From positions 1 through 42,447 of the forward strand of contig NZ_JADPKA010000107.1 in assembly GCF_023073715.1 (NCBI RefSeq): a stretch of DNA of 42,447 bases, given 5' to 3'. Source of the stretch: Bradyrhizobium sp. 164. Its GTDB lineage: Bacteria; Pseudomonadota; Alphaproteobacteria; Rhizobiales; Xanthobacteraceae. Shown here piece by piece: positions 1-10,045 of the stretch (position 1 is the first letter of the stretch; each line of letters starts with the position of its first letter). Both the position numbers and the translations under genes were made by a program. The notes beneath the pieces were generated by a model, which was given only the letters and a program-made list of their open reading frames with translations, was not told the DNA's origin and made no database searches.

Positions 1-68
1 GAGCGGGCGGGGTCAAGGCCGTCAGCCGCCGGAGGCGGGGGCGCGCAGCGCCAGCCTTGAGCCCGCTC
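1..68. repeat. Imperfect inverted repeat at window edge
   Basis: The first eight bases GAGCGGGC and bases 61-68 GCCCGCTC are reverse complements, and inside them TCAAGGC faces GCCTTGA, with a four-base insertion in the left arm. A GC-rich inner part (GCCGCC / GGCGG) could also pair. It may be a dispersed palindromic element or the end of a gene terminator from outside the window; the left context is cut off. Confidence 0.4.
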
Positions 69-604
69 GATCACCGGTCTACTTCAACACAGTTGCTCCT
101 CGGGGAGCGATGCACTATTGCCCCCGTCGCCTTGCCGATGGCTGATGCCGCGGTCCGGTTGGGCCGCAGGCATCACCGCAACACTTGGCGCACAGACCCC
201 GGGCGCCAGGACCACACGATTTTGCCGTACGCAGGCTGCACCCGTCGTATGCGCGCGGCGTTCGCTCACGGAGTGACCCGCCCTGCAAACCATCGCGCGC
301 GGCGCTGCCCGCGTCCACCACGTCCCATCCCGCGTTCGTGACGATCGCGATCCGCCCCTCGGCCCGGGTTGGGGTGGCCGAAACATGCGATAATTCCGAA
401 TTCTAGTAAAGCGAATTATTTTGAATGAACGCATTGACCTTGGCCTCGTGTGTTTGCCCGTCAGGCAACGCAAGAGATGGTGTGGAGATTCGACACCACG
501 CCCGCCACAACCGCGCCACGAACACGTCTCCCCGCGGTCTAAAAATGCGCTACGATGACCTCAGCGCGCTCCAAGTCGCGCAGATTGATGAATGAGGAAA
601 CGAC
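69..604. other. Intergenic region without convincing gene
   Basis: About 540 bases. Open frames on both strands have Arg/Pro/His-rich composition typical of spurious frames in GC-rich DNA. An AT-richer stretch at about 385-425 may hold promoter elements for the following plus-strand unit, but I cannot assign hexamers with confidence. An AGGAAA ribosome-binding site just before 605 belongs to the next gene. Confidence 0.5.
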
Positions 605-1168
605 ATGAGGATGACGATGGGAACGGCGATCGCCGGGGTGGCGGCGCTGGTGGTGGCGGGGATGGCTCTGACGGCGGCTCTTGAGCCGGTCTGGGCCCAT
701 GGGCCGACACGGCAGAAGGTGCGGGAATCCATCGAGATCAGCGCGCCGCCAGCCAAGGTCTGGGCGGCGATCGGCAATTTTCAGGACATGAGCTGGCTCC
801 CGCCCGTCACCAAAACCGAGGGCCAGAAGGGCAATGAGATCGGCGCGACGCGGACGCTGACCTTAACCGGCGGCCCGACGGTCGAGGAGGAGCTCTACAA
901 ATACGAGCCCGACATGCTGAGCTATTCGTACCGGATTACCAAGGTCGACGTGAAGGTGCTGCCGGTGACCAATTATTCCTCGACCTTGACGGTGTCGCCT
1001 GCGCCGGATGGCAAGGCGAAGCTGGAATGGGCCGGCGCGTTCTATCGTGGCTATCCCAACAACGATCCGCCACCGGAGCTGAGCGACGAAGCCGCGGTGA
1101 AGGCGGTGAGCGGGCTGTACAGGGCCGGGCTCGAGTCGCTCAAGAAGAAGATCGAGAGCGGTAGCTGA
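605..1168 (+). CDS. SRPBCC (MxaD-like) family exported protein
   Basis: 187 residues. An N-terminal signal peptide is visible (hydrophobic segment about residues 8-25, rich in Ala/Val/Gly, ending near WAHG). The rest resembles the SRPBCC/START-like fold: an opening strand with IEISAPPAKVWAAIGNF and the VEEELYKYEP...YSYRI region typical of polyketide-cyclase/MxaD-like periplasmic proteins. It should lie in the periplasm; SRPBCC proteins bind hydrophobic ligands or aid enzymes, and MxaD was named for a link with methanol oxidation. The start has AGGAAA about 8 bases upstream. Its stop overlaps the next gene's start (TGATG), so the two are translationally coupled. The precise role is unknown. 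Confidence 0.85.
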   Translation: MRMTMGTAIAGVAALVVAGMALTAALEPVWAHGPTRQKVRESIEISAPPAKVWAAIGNFQDMSWLPPVTKTEGQKGNEIGATRTLTLTGGPTVEEELYKYEPDMLSYSYRITKVDVKVLPVTNYSSTLTVSPAPDGKAKLEWAGAFYRGYPNNDPPPELSDEAAVKAVSGLYRAGLESLKKKIESGS

Positions 1169-2124
1169 TGGTGCGAGCGCTGGTCCTGGCGGCCTTGGCC
1201 GCCAGCCTTTGCGGTGCCGGTCTCCCGCGTGCGTCCGCCGACGAGGCGTTCGTCACCAACCAGCTCAGCGACGATCTGATGGTCGTGGACCTCGCCACTG
1301 CCCGCAGCGTTGCAACCATTCCGATCGGCGGCAAGCCGGCGGGCGTCGCCGTCAGCGCGGACGGACGTTTTGCCTATGTGACGAGCCCCGATGCCAAGGC
1401 GGTGACGGTGGTGGACGCCGCCGCGCGGCAGGTTGCGGGGCGGATCGAGGTCGGCGGCGGGCCGCTCGGCATTGCGGTCGCGCCCGATGGCAAGACCGTC
1501 TATGTCGCCGACTGGTTTGCCGCCGCGGTGCGGGTGATCGATACGGCCTCGCGCAGCGTCATGGCCAGCATCGCGGTCGGCGCCTCACCATCGGGCCTTG
1601 CGGTGACGCCGGACGGCAAGCTGCTGCTCTCGGCAGACCGCGACGACGACAGCGTCTCTGTGGTGGATACGACGACGCGGCAGCGCAAAGCAATGATCAA
1701 GGTCGGCACGCGTCCGTTCGGCGTCACCATCGACGCCGCGGGCAAGCGCGCCTACACCGCCAATGTCGGATCCGACGACGTCTCCGTGATCGACATCACC
1801 GAAGGCCGCGAGATCGGCCGCGTGCCGGTCGGGATGCGGCCCTACGCGGTGGCGCTGACGCAAGGGCGCGGCTTCGTCACCGACCAGTATGGCGGCACCG
1901 TCAGCGTGTTCGATCTGGCGACTCTGAAGCCAATGAAGCGCATCAATGTCGGCGATTATCCCGAAGGCATTGCCGCGACCGCCGACGGCAAGCGCATCAT
2001 CGCCGCCTGCTGGGAGAGCAACTCGCTCAACATCATCGATGCCACTGATCTGAAGGTGATCGGCGAGATCAAGACCGGCGACGGCCCGCGCGCGTTCGGG
2101 GCGTTTTTGCGCAGGACGGAGTAG
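1168..2124 (+). CDS. YVTN-family beta-propeller protein, exported
   Basis: 318 residues. A signal peptide (about residues 1-24, ending ASA) is followed by seven or so repeats of roughly 42 residues of the YVTN/YncE type: each has a V(V/I)D motif, an IPVG/I(K/E)VG strand and a G(V/I)AV(S/T)PDG turn. This predicts a periplasmic seven-blade propeller. Such proteins are often found near PQQ-dependent dehydrogenase or cytochrome c genes, and together with the upstream MxaD-like protein this hints at a periplasmic oxidation locus, but no dehydrogenase is in the window. The start overlaps the stop of the upstream gene, so they form one operon. Substrate and enzymatic activity are unknown. Confidence 0.85.
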   Translation: MVRALVLAALAASLCGAGLPRASADEAFVTNQLSDDLMVVDLATARSVATIPIGGKPAGVAVSADGRFAYVTSPDAKAVTVVDAAARQVAGRIEVGGGPLGIAVAPDGKTVYVADWFAAAVRVIDTASRSVMASIAVGASPSGLAVTPDGKLLLSADRDDDSVSVVDTTTRQRKAMIKVGTRPFGVTIDAAGKRAYTANVGSDDVSVIDITEGREIGRVPVGMRPYAVALTQGRGFVTDQYGGTVSVFDLATLKPMKRINVGDYPEGIAATADGKRIIAACWESNSLNIIDATDLKVIGEIKTGDGPRAFGAFLRRTE

Positions 2125-2131
2125 GGGATTG

Positions 2132-2260
2132 CGTAGGGTAGGTTACCCGGACCACGCGCGGGATGTCTCAACGAGTCATAGTGGAAGGCGTAACCAAGCC
2201 GCGAGCAACGGAGGATCGGAAGACCACAGCAGTGGGTTACGCTTCGCTAACCACCCTACG
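2132..2260. repeat. Palindromic element (GTAGGGT...ACCCTAC type)
   Basis: Left arm from 2132 reads CGTAGGGTAGGTTA; right arm ending at 2260 reads TAACCACCCTACG, its reverse complement apart from one base or indel. The core GTTACGCTTCGCTAACC near 2236-2252 is itself partly symmetric. The same 'TAGGGTGG...CGCTTCGCT' style recurs at 18846-18939. It lies between convergent genes and supplies the last codons and stop of the HAD gene on the minus strand. Confidence 0.6.
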
Positions 2261-2896
2261 AGTCCCGCGGGTCCCGCACAACACACCCACAATCTCGTCC
2301 ATCTGCTCAAACACGTGGTCCGGCTTCAGGGCCCGCAGCGCCGCCGGGGCCGCATAGCCCCAGCACACCGCACCGCAGGCAATGCCGACGTTGCGTGCCG
2401 CCTCGATGTCGCGGACCTCATCGCCGATTGAAATGACCTTACTAGGCTCGACACTCGCGCGCCGGATCACCCGGCGGAATTTTGCAGCCTTGCCGAACAG
2501 TGATGCAGAGCAATCGAAATGCGCGAACAGCGCCGCGGCCTCGCCGAGCTTCTCGCGCGCATTGGCTTCGCTGTCAGAGGTCACCAGCGCGAGTTGCACG
2601 CCGCTTCCGGCAAGCGCCTGCAGCATCGCCTCGACACCCGCAAACAGCGAAATCTCGCTAGCTGCCTCCGCCTTCAGCCGCCGCGCATGCCGCGCGATCG
2701 CCGGCAGCTTCCACAAGGGTACCTCGAGGTGGCTGAGGATCTCGCGGCTCGACGCATGCCGCAGCTCCTCGATGTCCTCATCCTTCACGCGGCGAAAGCC
2801 GAAGCGATCGGCGACGTCGTTGATGGTGCGCAGGAACCAGGGAAAGCTGTCGGCGAGCGTGCCGTCGAGATCGAAGATGACGAGGGAGTAGGGCAT
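2237..2896 (-). CDS. HAD-superfamily phosphatase (phosphoglycolate phosphatase-like)
   Basis: 219 residues from the ATG at 2896. The open frame extends about 67 codons further upstream, but the fold begins at MPYSLVIFDLDGTLADSF, HAD motif I with the nucleophile Asp. Motif II is the Thr/Ser in LALVTSDS, motif III a Lys in KFRRVIRR, motif IV GDEVRDIEAA, giving a complete Mg-dependent active site. A helical cap (about residues 15-80) makes it a subclass I member like Gph/PGP, so a small phosphorylated metabolite is the likely substrate. The last dozen residues (GTRRVVSEA) are encoded by the right arm of the 2132-2260 repeat, so the native C-terminus has been altered by, or adapted to, the repeat. 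Confidence 0.85.
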   Translation of the reverse strand: MPYSLVIFDLDGTLADSFPWFLRTINDVADRFGFRRVKDEDIEELRHASSREILSHLEVPLWKLPAIARHARRLKAEAASEISLFAGVEAMLQALAGSGVQLALVTSDSEANAREKLGEAAALFAHFDCSASLFGKAAKFRRVIRRASVEPSKVISIGDEVRDIEAARNVGIACGAVCWGYAAPAALRALKPDHVFEQMDEIVGVLCGTRGTRRVVSEA

Positions 2897-3041
2897 TGAT
2901 CTCGCTGAGGTGCTTTGGTTCGCAGAGCCCTTTAGTCCGAACATAACCTTGCGGAAGAGATTTACGTTCATTTCACACAGCGCGGCCGTCACAAAGCGAG
3001 GGCTTTGGATCTTTGGATTGGCAAGGTCTCGCTGTAGGACG

Positions 3042-3647
3042 CTAGCTTCGGGCGGGTGTTGGGAACAATTTGGTGGGCTTGGTGGCGTCCGCCGCAATGG
3101 CAGGGCGGCGCAAGCGCTCCCCGGCCCATTCTACGAAGACCGCGCGCGCGGAGGAGTCACCAATGACTCGTGCCGGGATGAAAAACCCCTGTCTCGCATG
3201 GTACCAGAATGCGACCATGACTGGGCTGTCTTGAATCGTCGCAATCTCATCCCAAGACATCCGGCTCTCGGTGTTCGGACCTCTGGCGACGATCGAGAAG
3301 TCGTCAAAAATAACGTGCCATGTCTTCTGACTGAGACGATCCAACTCAAAGAGTTTCTCGAATATTTGGCGAGAAATCCAGCTCGAGACAAAATACATGT
3401 AGAGCTGTCCCACTACTAAGCACAGTATCGCGGCAAACACGGCGGGCGGCGTCAGCCATTCCTGACGTAAGGCGATATAGCTTGCCACGATCATGAAGGC
3501 ATAAATGGTCAACGCCAAGGTCATTTGGCTACGCCAATCGATGAGGGCCTTCAGGTTGGCTTTCGCAAGTCTTCTGAAGAATCTATCTTCTTCTCTAGAA
3601 ATTATGAATTCAAAGCTAAAGCTGGATGAGGCGGTTGCGTCGCTCAA
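3042..3647 (-). CDS. YcxB-like membrane protein
   Basis: 201 residues. It begins with TTG at 3647, chosen because AGGAGG lies five bases upstream. Two transmembrane segments are visible (about residues 40-60, LALTIYAFMIVASYIAL, and 68-90, PPAVFAAILCLVVGQLYMYF). The cytoplasmic C-terminal part carries the pattern of the YcxB-like domain (W-H-V-I-F-D-D-F-S then MSWDEIATIQ and a block with FFIPARV). The function of this family is not established. It stands alone on the minus strand between the HAD gene and uvrA, with its own ribosome-binding site. Confidence 0.7.
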   Translation of the reverse strand: MSDATASSSFSFEFIISREEDRFFRRLAKANLKALIDWRSQMTLALTIYAFMIVASYIALRQEWLTPPAVFAAILCLVVGQLYMYFVSSWISRQIFEKLFELDRLSQKTWHVIFDDFSIVARGPNTESRMSWDEIATIQDSPVMVAFWYHARQGFFIPARVIGDSSARAVFVEWAGERLRRPAIAADATKPTKLFPTPARS

Positions 3648-3805
3648 TCTAACCTCCTGCAGGCGAAGTCAGAAAAATATAGCAACAACCTTCAACTGAA
3701 CCACAGATTGTTGCCCGAGGCGCCACTTGAGATGCGTCCTAACGAACGCGCGTCCGACTGGTCCGAGTCATTTCCGGGAAATTTGATCACGGCTGCGAGG
3801 CGGCG

Positions 3806-6781
<2,976 letters not shown>

Positions 6782-6879
6782 CCCGCTGGTCCTCAAGGAA
6801 TCCCAAAGACGCGCGATCGCGCCAATGTAAAAGGCGCGCTTCGCCCGGAACCGGGATCGGCGCCGATGGGTATGTCAGC

Positions 6880-6894
6880 GAACGTAGGAAGAAC
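6880..6894 (-). promoter_or_regulatory. Candidate LexA/SOS box upstream of uvrA
   Basis: On the minus strand this reads GTTCTTCCTACGTTC, the GTTC-N7-GTTC direct repeat described as the SOS box of alphaproteobacteria. It lies about 100 bases upstream of uvrA, in its direction. uvrA is a standard member of the SOS regulon, which supports the call. Confidence 0.65.
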
Positions 6895-7005
6895 GCGAGC
6901 GGATTTCCAGTGGCACGTGCGAATCGTCAACGGATTGTTGGCGGGCTGGCGGCATCTGGCAGCAGCAGGCGCGAGCGGAACTGCGCGGAACGACCCGTAA
7001 AACAA

Positions 7006-7030
7006 AAAGGCCGGCGCGAGGCCGGCCTTT
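7006..7030 (-). terminator. Rho-independent terminator of the first beta-barrel gene
   Basis: Arms AAAGGCCGGC (7006-7015) and GCCGGCCTTT (7021-7030) with loop GCGAG. On the minus strand the hairpin is followed by a T-rich run, so it ends transcription of the gene at 7068-7736. It is almost identical to the hairpin at 7920-7944. Confidence 0.85.
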
Positions 7031-7067
7031 CGTGACGATGTGACGTCGATAGTGATCAGTACTCAGC

Positions 7068-7736
7068 TCAGTACTTGGCGACCACCGGGCCCCCGAAGTG
7101 ATAGTTCACGCCGACCTGCACGGTGTGGAAGTTGATCGTGCCGGAGGCCAGCGGAGCGCCAAGGTTAGAGAAGTAGTTCTCGCTGCCGAGGCTGCGATAG
7201 AGGTACTCGCCCTTGACCGACCACTGCGGAGCGAAGAAAGCTTCGACGCCCGCACCGACGGTCCAGCCGGAATGCCACTTGCTGTCGGAGACGCTCACGC
7301 CGAGGGCGCTGACGGTGATCTTGTTGTCGATCCAGGCGTAGCCGCCGGTGCCGTAGAACAGGACGTTGTTGACGGCCCAGCCGATTCGGCCGCGCACGGT
7401 GCCGAGCGCATCGGTCTTGGAGGCGACAGTGATGCCAAGAGCGGTCGCCGAAGCGCTCACGTCAGCCCAGGCGCCATCCGCCTCGATGCCGAACACGACG
7501 TTGCCGGTCTGCCAGTTGTAGCCGGCGGTGCCACCGACGAAGCCACCCTGCATCCGCGGGTCGGATGCGTTTTCCCAAGCGCCGCCGCCGACGACGCCGA
7601 GGTAGAAGCCGGTCCAGTTGTAGACAGCGGCCGGAGCGATCGGGGCCTTGGTATAGGGGCGCGCTGCGAGGTCAGCGGCTGAAGCCGGAGCAGCGAGAGC
7701 GAACAAACAGGCCGAAGCCAACAAAACCTTTTTCAT
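7068..7736 (-). CDS. Outer membrane beta-barrel protein (Omp25/RopB-like)
   Basis: 222 residues. The ATG at 7736 (MKKVLLASA) is preferred over an in-frame TTG two codons upstream because GGGA lies 10 bases before it. Signal peptide residues 1-21, ending ASA, then the ADLAARPYTKAP mature start common in Bradyrhizobium porin-like proteins. The barrel has alternating aromatic strands (NWTGFYLGVVGGG, GTAGYNWQTGNVVFGIEADG, GRIGWAVNNVLFYGTGGYAW) and ends in HFGGPVVAKY with a C-terminal aromatic residue, the outer membrane insertion signal. Family: small eight-stranded OmpA-like barrels. It is followed by its own terminator, and is related to the next gene, so they look like a tandem duplication. 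Confidence 0.9.
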   Translation of the reverse strand: MKKVLLASACLFALAAPASAADLAARPYTKAPIAPAAVYNWTGFYLGVVGGGAWENASDPRMQGGFVGGTAGYNWQTGNVVFGIEADGAWADVSASATALGITVASKTDALGTVRGRIGWAVNNVLFYGTGGYAWIDNKITVSALGVSVSDSKWHSGWTVGAGVEAFFAPQWSVKGEYLYRSLGSENYFSNLGAPLASGTINFHTVQVGVNYHFGGPVVAKY

Positions 7737-7919
7737 TTTCAACTAATCCCAGTCCCAGTTTCTGTTGTCGCCTTCCATGCCGAAGGCAGCGGACTCAACG
7801 GCCCAACTAATGCCGTGCTTACACCACTAAAGCCGCAAGTTGTGTCTCCGAAAAGCCACAACAGTTACAAAACGTCTCGATCACTGACTTATCCGACCGT
7901 CCGCTTTGGATAAAACGAA

Positions 7920-7944
7920 AAAGGCCGGCACGAGGCCGGCCTTT
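7920..7944 (-). terminator. Rho-independent terminator of the second beta-barrel gene
   Basis: Arms AAAGGCCGGC (7920-7929) and GCCGGCCTTT (7935-7944), loop ACGAG, followed on the minus strand by TTTCGTTTT. It differs from the hairpin at 7006-7030 only in one loop base. Confidence 0.85.
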
Positions 7945-7968
7945 AATCCTTGAACGAAATCAGAGCGA

Positions 7969-8751
7969 TCAGTACCTCGCGACCAGCGGGCCGCCAAAGC
8001 GGTAATTCAGCCGGACGAGACCGATGTCGACATCTTGGCCAATTCGGTCGCTCCCGAACACAACGCCCGCCGGCGTGGTAAAGCCGATCGTGCGGTGGCC
8101 GAGGAAAATGTGGTCGTATTCGACGCCGACCGACCAGTTTGGTGCGAATCCGAATTCCAGACCGGCCCCCACCGTACCACCCCAGCGGGTTTCACGTGCC
8201 GATGCCAGCAGCGTGCCAGCGCCCGGAGTGCCTGCGGCGGCATAGACGTCGTACTTGTCCCCGACCACAGCGGCGCCGCCCTTCACATAGAACAGCACAT
8301 TGTTCCAGGCATAGCCGACCTGGCCAGTGATCAGGCCAAAACTGTCGATGCGAGAGCGGTTACGATCACCGGTGACCAAAGCGGTGCCAGGGAACAGGGT
8401 GCTCACGTTGTCGCCGGAAAAGTCAGCCCAGTTGCCCTGGCCCTCGAAGCCGAACACCCAATTGGTCGACTGCCAGCGATAGCCAATCTGGCCACCGACC
8501 GTGCCGCCCGTCGCGTTGTGGCAGCCTTCGCCAACCAGAGTGCCGGTAACAGGCGTCACGAAATCCCAGCACTTGTGGCTCGAACCACCGCCGCCGTTGA
8601 TACCGATGTAGAAGCCGCTCCAGTCGTAGATCGCGGCAACGGCAGGAGCCGGAGCCTTGGTGTATGGGCGCGCAGCGAGATCTGCCGCGCTTGCGGGAGC
8701 CGAGAGGCCCAGCGCCATTGCACCGATTGCACTAAACAGAATCTTATTCAT
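7969..8751 (-). CDS. Outer membrane beta-barrel protein (Omp25/RopB-like)
   Basis: 260 residues. Start ATG 8751, with GGGGAGA six bases upstream. Signal peptide 1-22 (ending ASA), then ADLAARPYTKAPAPAV as in the neighbouring barrel gene, SGFYIGINGGGG, GQIGYRWQSTNWVFGFEGQG, VGYAWNNVLFYVKGGAA, and the C-terminal strand VRLNYRFGGPLVARY. It differs from its neighbour by longer loops, including a pair of Cys (about residues 62 and 77) in the first extracellular loop that could form a disulfide. The role is likely outer membrane structure or small-solute permeability. A monocistronic unit with its own terminator. Confidence 0.9.
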   Translation of the reverse strand: MNKILFSAIGAMALGLSAPASAADLAARPYTKAPAPAVAAIYDWSGFYIGINGGGGSSHKCWDFVTPVTGTLVGEGCHNATGGTVGGQIGYRWQSTNWVFGFEGQGNWADFSGDNVSTLFPGTALVTGDRNRSRIDSFGLITGQVGYAWNNVLFYVKGGAAVVGDKYDVYAAAGTPGAGTLLASARETRWGGTVGAGLEFGFAPNWSVGVEYDHIFLGHRTIGFTTPAGVVFGSDRIGQDVDIGLVRLNYRFGGPLVARY

Positions 8752-9200
8752 TGCAGTCTCCCCAGTTTCGACCGCTTCTCGAACTCCCCGAAGCGGCTAA
8801 TTAAGGCGCGACGCCCATATGAACTAATTCCGAGGCAACCCTAGCCTACGAAACCGGCAAAGTCCGTCTCCGAAATGCCACACTCGCGGACCGATTGAGC
8901 CAAGCGCAACTTGATGAATGTTAAGCGGTTTCCGCCTTTCGCGGGAACCCAAAAAAGTTCCATCGAGCGGCTGCCTTCATCACCACCATCGCGGCTCGAA
9001 GGGCCCGATGTCCGCCTCGGATTGTCACAAAGAACAAATCTGGAACGAAGCCAATGGCGGTGCTATATGTGGGGATAACCCGAGGGGTGATGGGCTGAGC
9101 GGCGCCCGCAAGCGTATAGGGTCGCCTCAACGGGCGGCGGAGGAACGCACAGAGCGGACTCGGCCTTTGAAATTCAGTGGCATTGGAGTGGAGAGCGGCG
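8752..9200. other. ssb upstream region
   Basis: Spacer of 449 bases between the divergent beta-barrel gene and ssb. It holds the SOS-box candidate at 9032-9046. No convincing coding frame: the frame crossing it on the plus strand runs out of register with ssb. Confidence 0.6.
9032..9046 (+). promoter_or_regulatory. Candidate LexA/SOS box upstream of ssb
   Basis: Reads GAACAAATCTGGAAC; on the other strand GTTCCAGATTTGTTC, the GTTC-N7-GTTC pattern with the TTTGTTC right half often preferred in alphaproteobacteria. It lies 155 bases upstream of ssb, a known SOS gene in many bacteria. Confidence 0.6.
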
Positions 9201-9689
9201 ATGGCGGGAAGCGTCAACAAGGTCATTCTGGTTGGAAATCTCGGCAAGGATCCCGAAATCCGCCGCACCCAGGACGGGCGACCGATTGCCAATTTGAGCA
9301 TCGCCACCTCTGAGACCTGGCGCGACAAGAACACCGGCGAGCGCAAGGAAAAGACCGAATGGCATCGCGTCGTGATCTTCAATGAAGGGCTGTGCAAGGT
9401 CGCCGAGCAGTACCTGAAGAAGGGCGCCAAGGTTTACATCGAGGGCGCGCTCCAGACCCGCAAATGGACCGACCAGAGCGGCGTCGAGAAGTACTCGACC
9501 GAAGTCGTGCTCCAGGGCTTCAACTCGACCCTGACGATGCTCGACGGTCGCGGCGGAGGCAGTGGCAGCTTCAGCGACGAACCCAGCGGCGACTTCGGCT
9601 CGTCCGGTCCCGTAAGCAGCGCGCCTCGCCGTCCCGTTGCCGCTGGCGGTGCCCGCAACAGCGACATGGACGACGATATCCCGTTCTGA
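9201..9689 (+). CDS. ssb: Single-stranded DNA-binding protein
   Basis: 162 residues. The start is ATG 9201 (MAGSVNKVILVGNLG), the family N-terminus, with GGAG upstream; the open frame begins eight codons earlier. The OB-fold covers residues 1-110 (GNLGKDPEIR, ATSETWRDKNTGE, KTEWHRVV, VEGALQTRKW, YSTEVVL). A Gly/Ser-rich linker follows, then the conserved acidic tip DMDDDIPF that binds repair and replication partners. The protein covers single-stranded DNA in replication, recombination and repair. An SOS-box candidate lies upstream. Confidence 0.97.
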   Translation: MAGSVNKVILVGNLGKDPEIRRTQDGRPIANLSIATSETWRDKNTGERKEKTEWHRVVIFNEGLCKVAEQYLKKGAKVYIEGALQTRKWTDQSGVEKYSTEVVLQGFNSTLTMLDGRGGGSGSFSDEPSGDFGSSGPVSSAPRRPVAAGGARNSDMDDDIPF

Positions 9690-10045
9690 GAACACGGATC
9701 ACGCGGCCGAGGCGCATTGCCCGATCGGGCTCCGCCTGGTGTGTCGTGTCAGCAATTCCTGTTCATCGGCGGGGTGGGCTCGGATTTTCCGGGCCCGCTT
9801 CATGTTTGACGTGAGCTTGGATTGCGCCATGGCAAATATTCTGAAAGGGCACTCGCAGCGCGATCTTCAGGCGATGGAGGCCATTTCGGAAGGCCGATTT
9901 CGCGCCTCTCGGGAGCAGGGCTCTGAAGGGCTTAAGTTGTTGGAAAAATAGGCGGAAAAATCGCTTGCCCTGACCTTCGCGAGGGTAGTTATCGCGGCCC
10001 CGATGCGCTATATGATTCCCAGATAAAACCTCACCGGATTTCCCC
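9690..10045 (+). other. ssb-gyrA spacer
   Basis: A 356-base stretch. A 40-codon frame at 9829-9951 has no ribosome-binding site that stands out and is not recognised. A TATATGAT box at about 10009 could be a -10 element for gyrA, but no good -35 is visible. Confidence 0.4.

Noticed and set aside
9069..9130. GGGGATAACCCGAGGGGTG hairpin-like text before ssb
   Set aside because: Possible local stem, but no U-tract and no link to a known RNA family.
9829..9951. 40-codon frame between ssb and gyrA
   Set aside because: Plausible codons but no ribosome-binding site and no recognised motif; not enough to call a gene.
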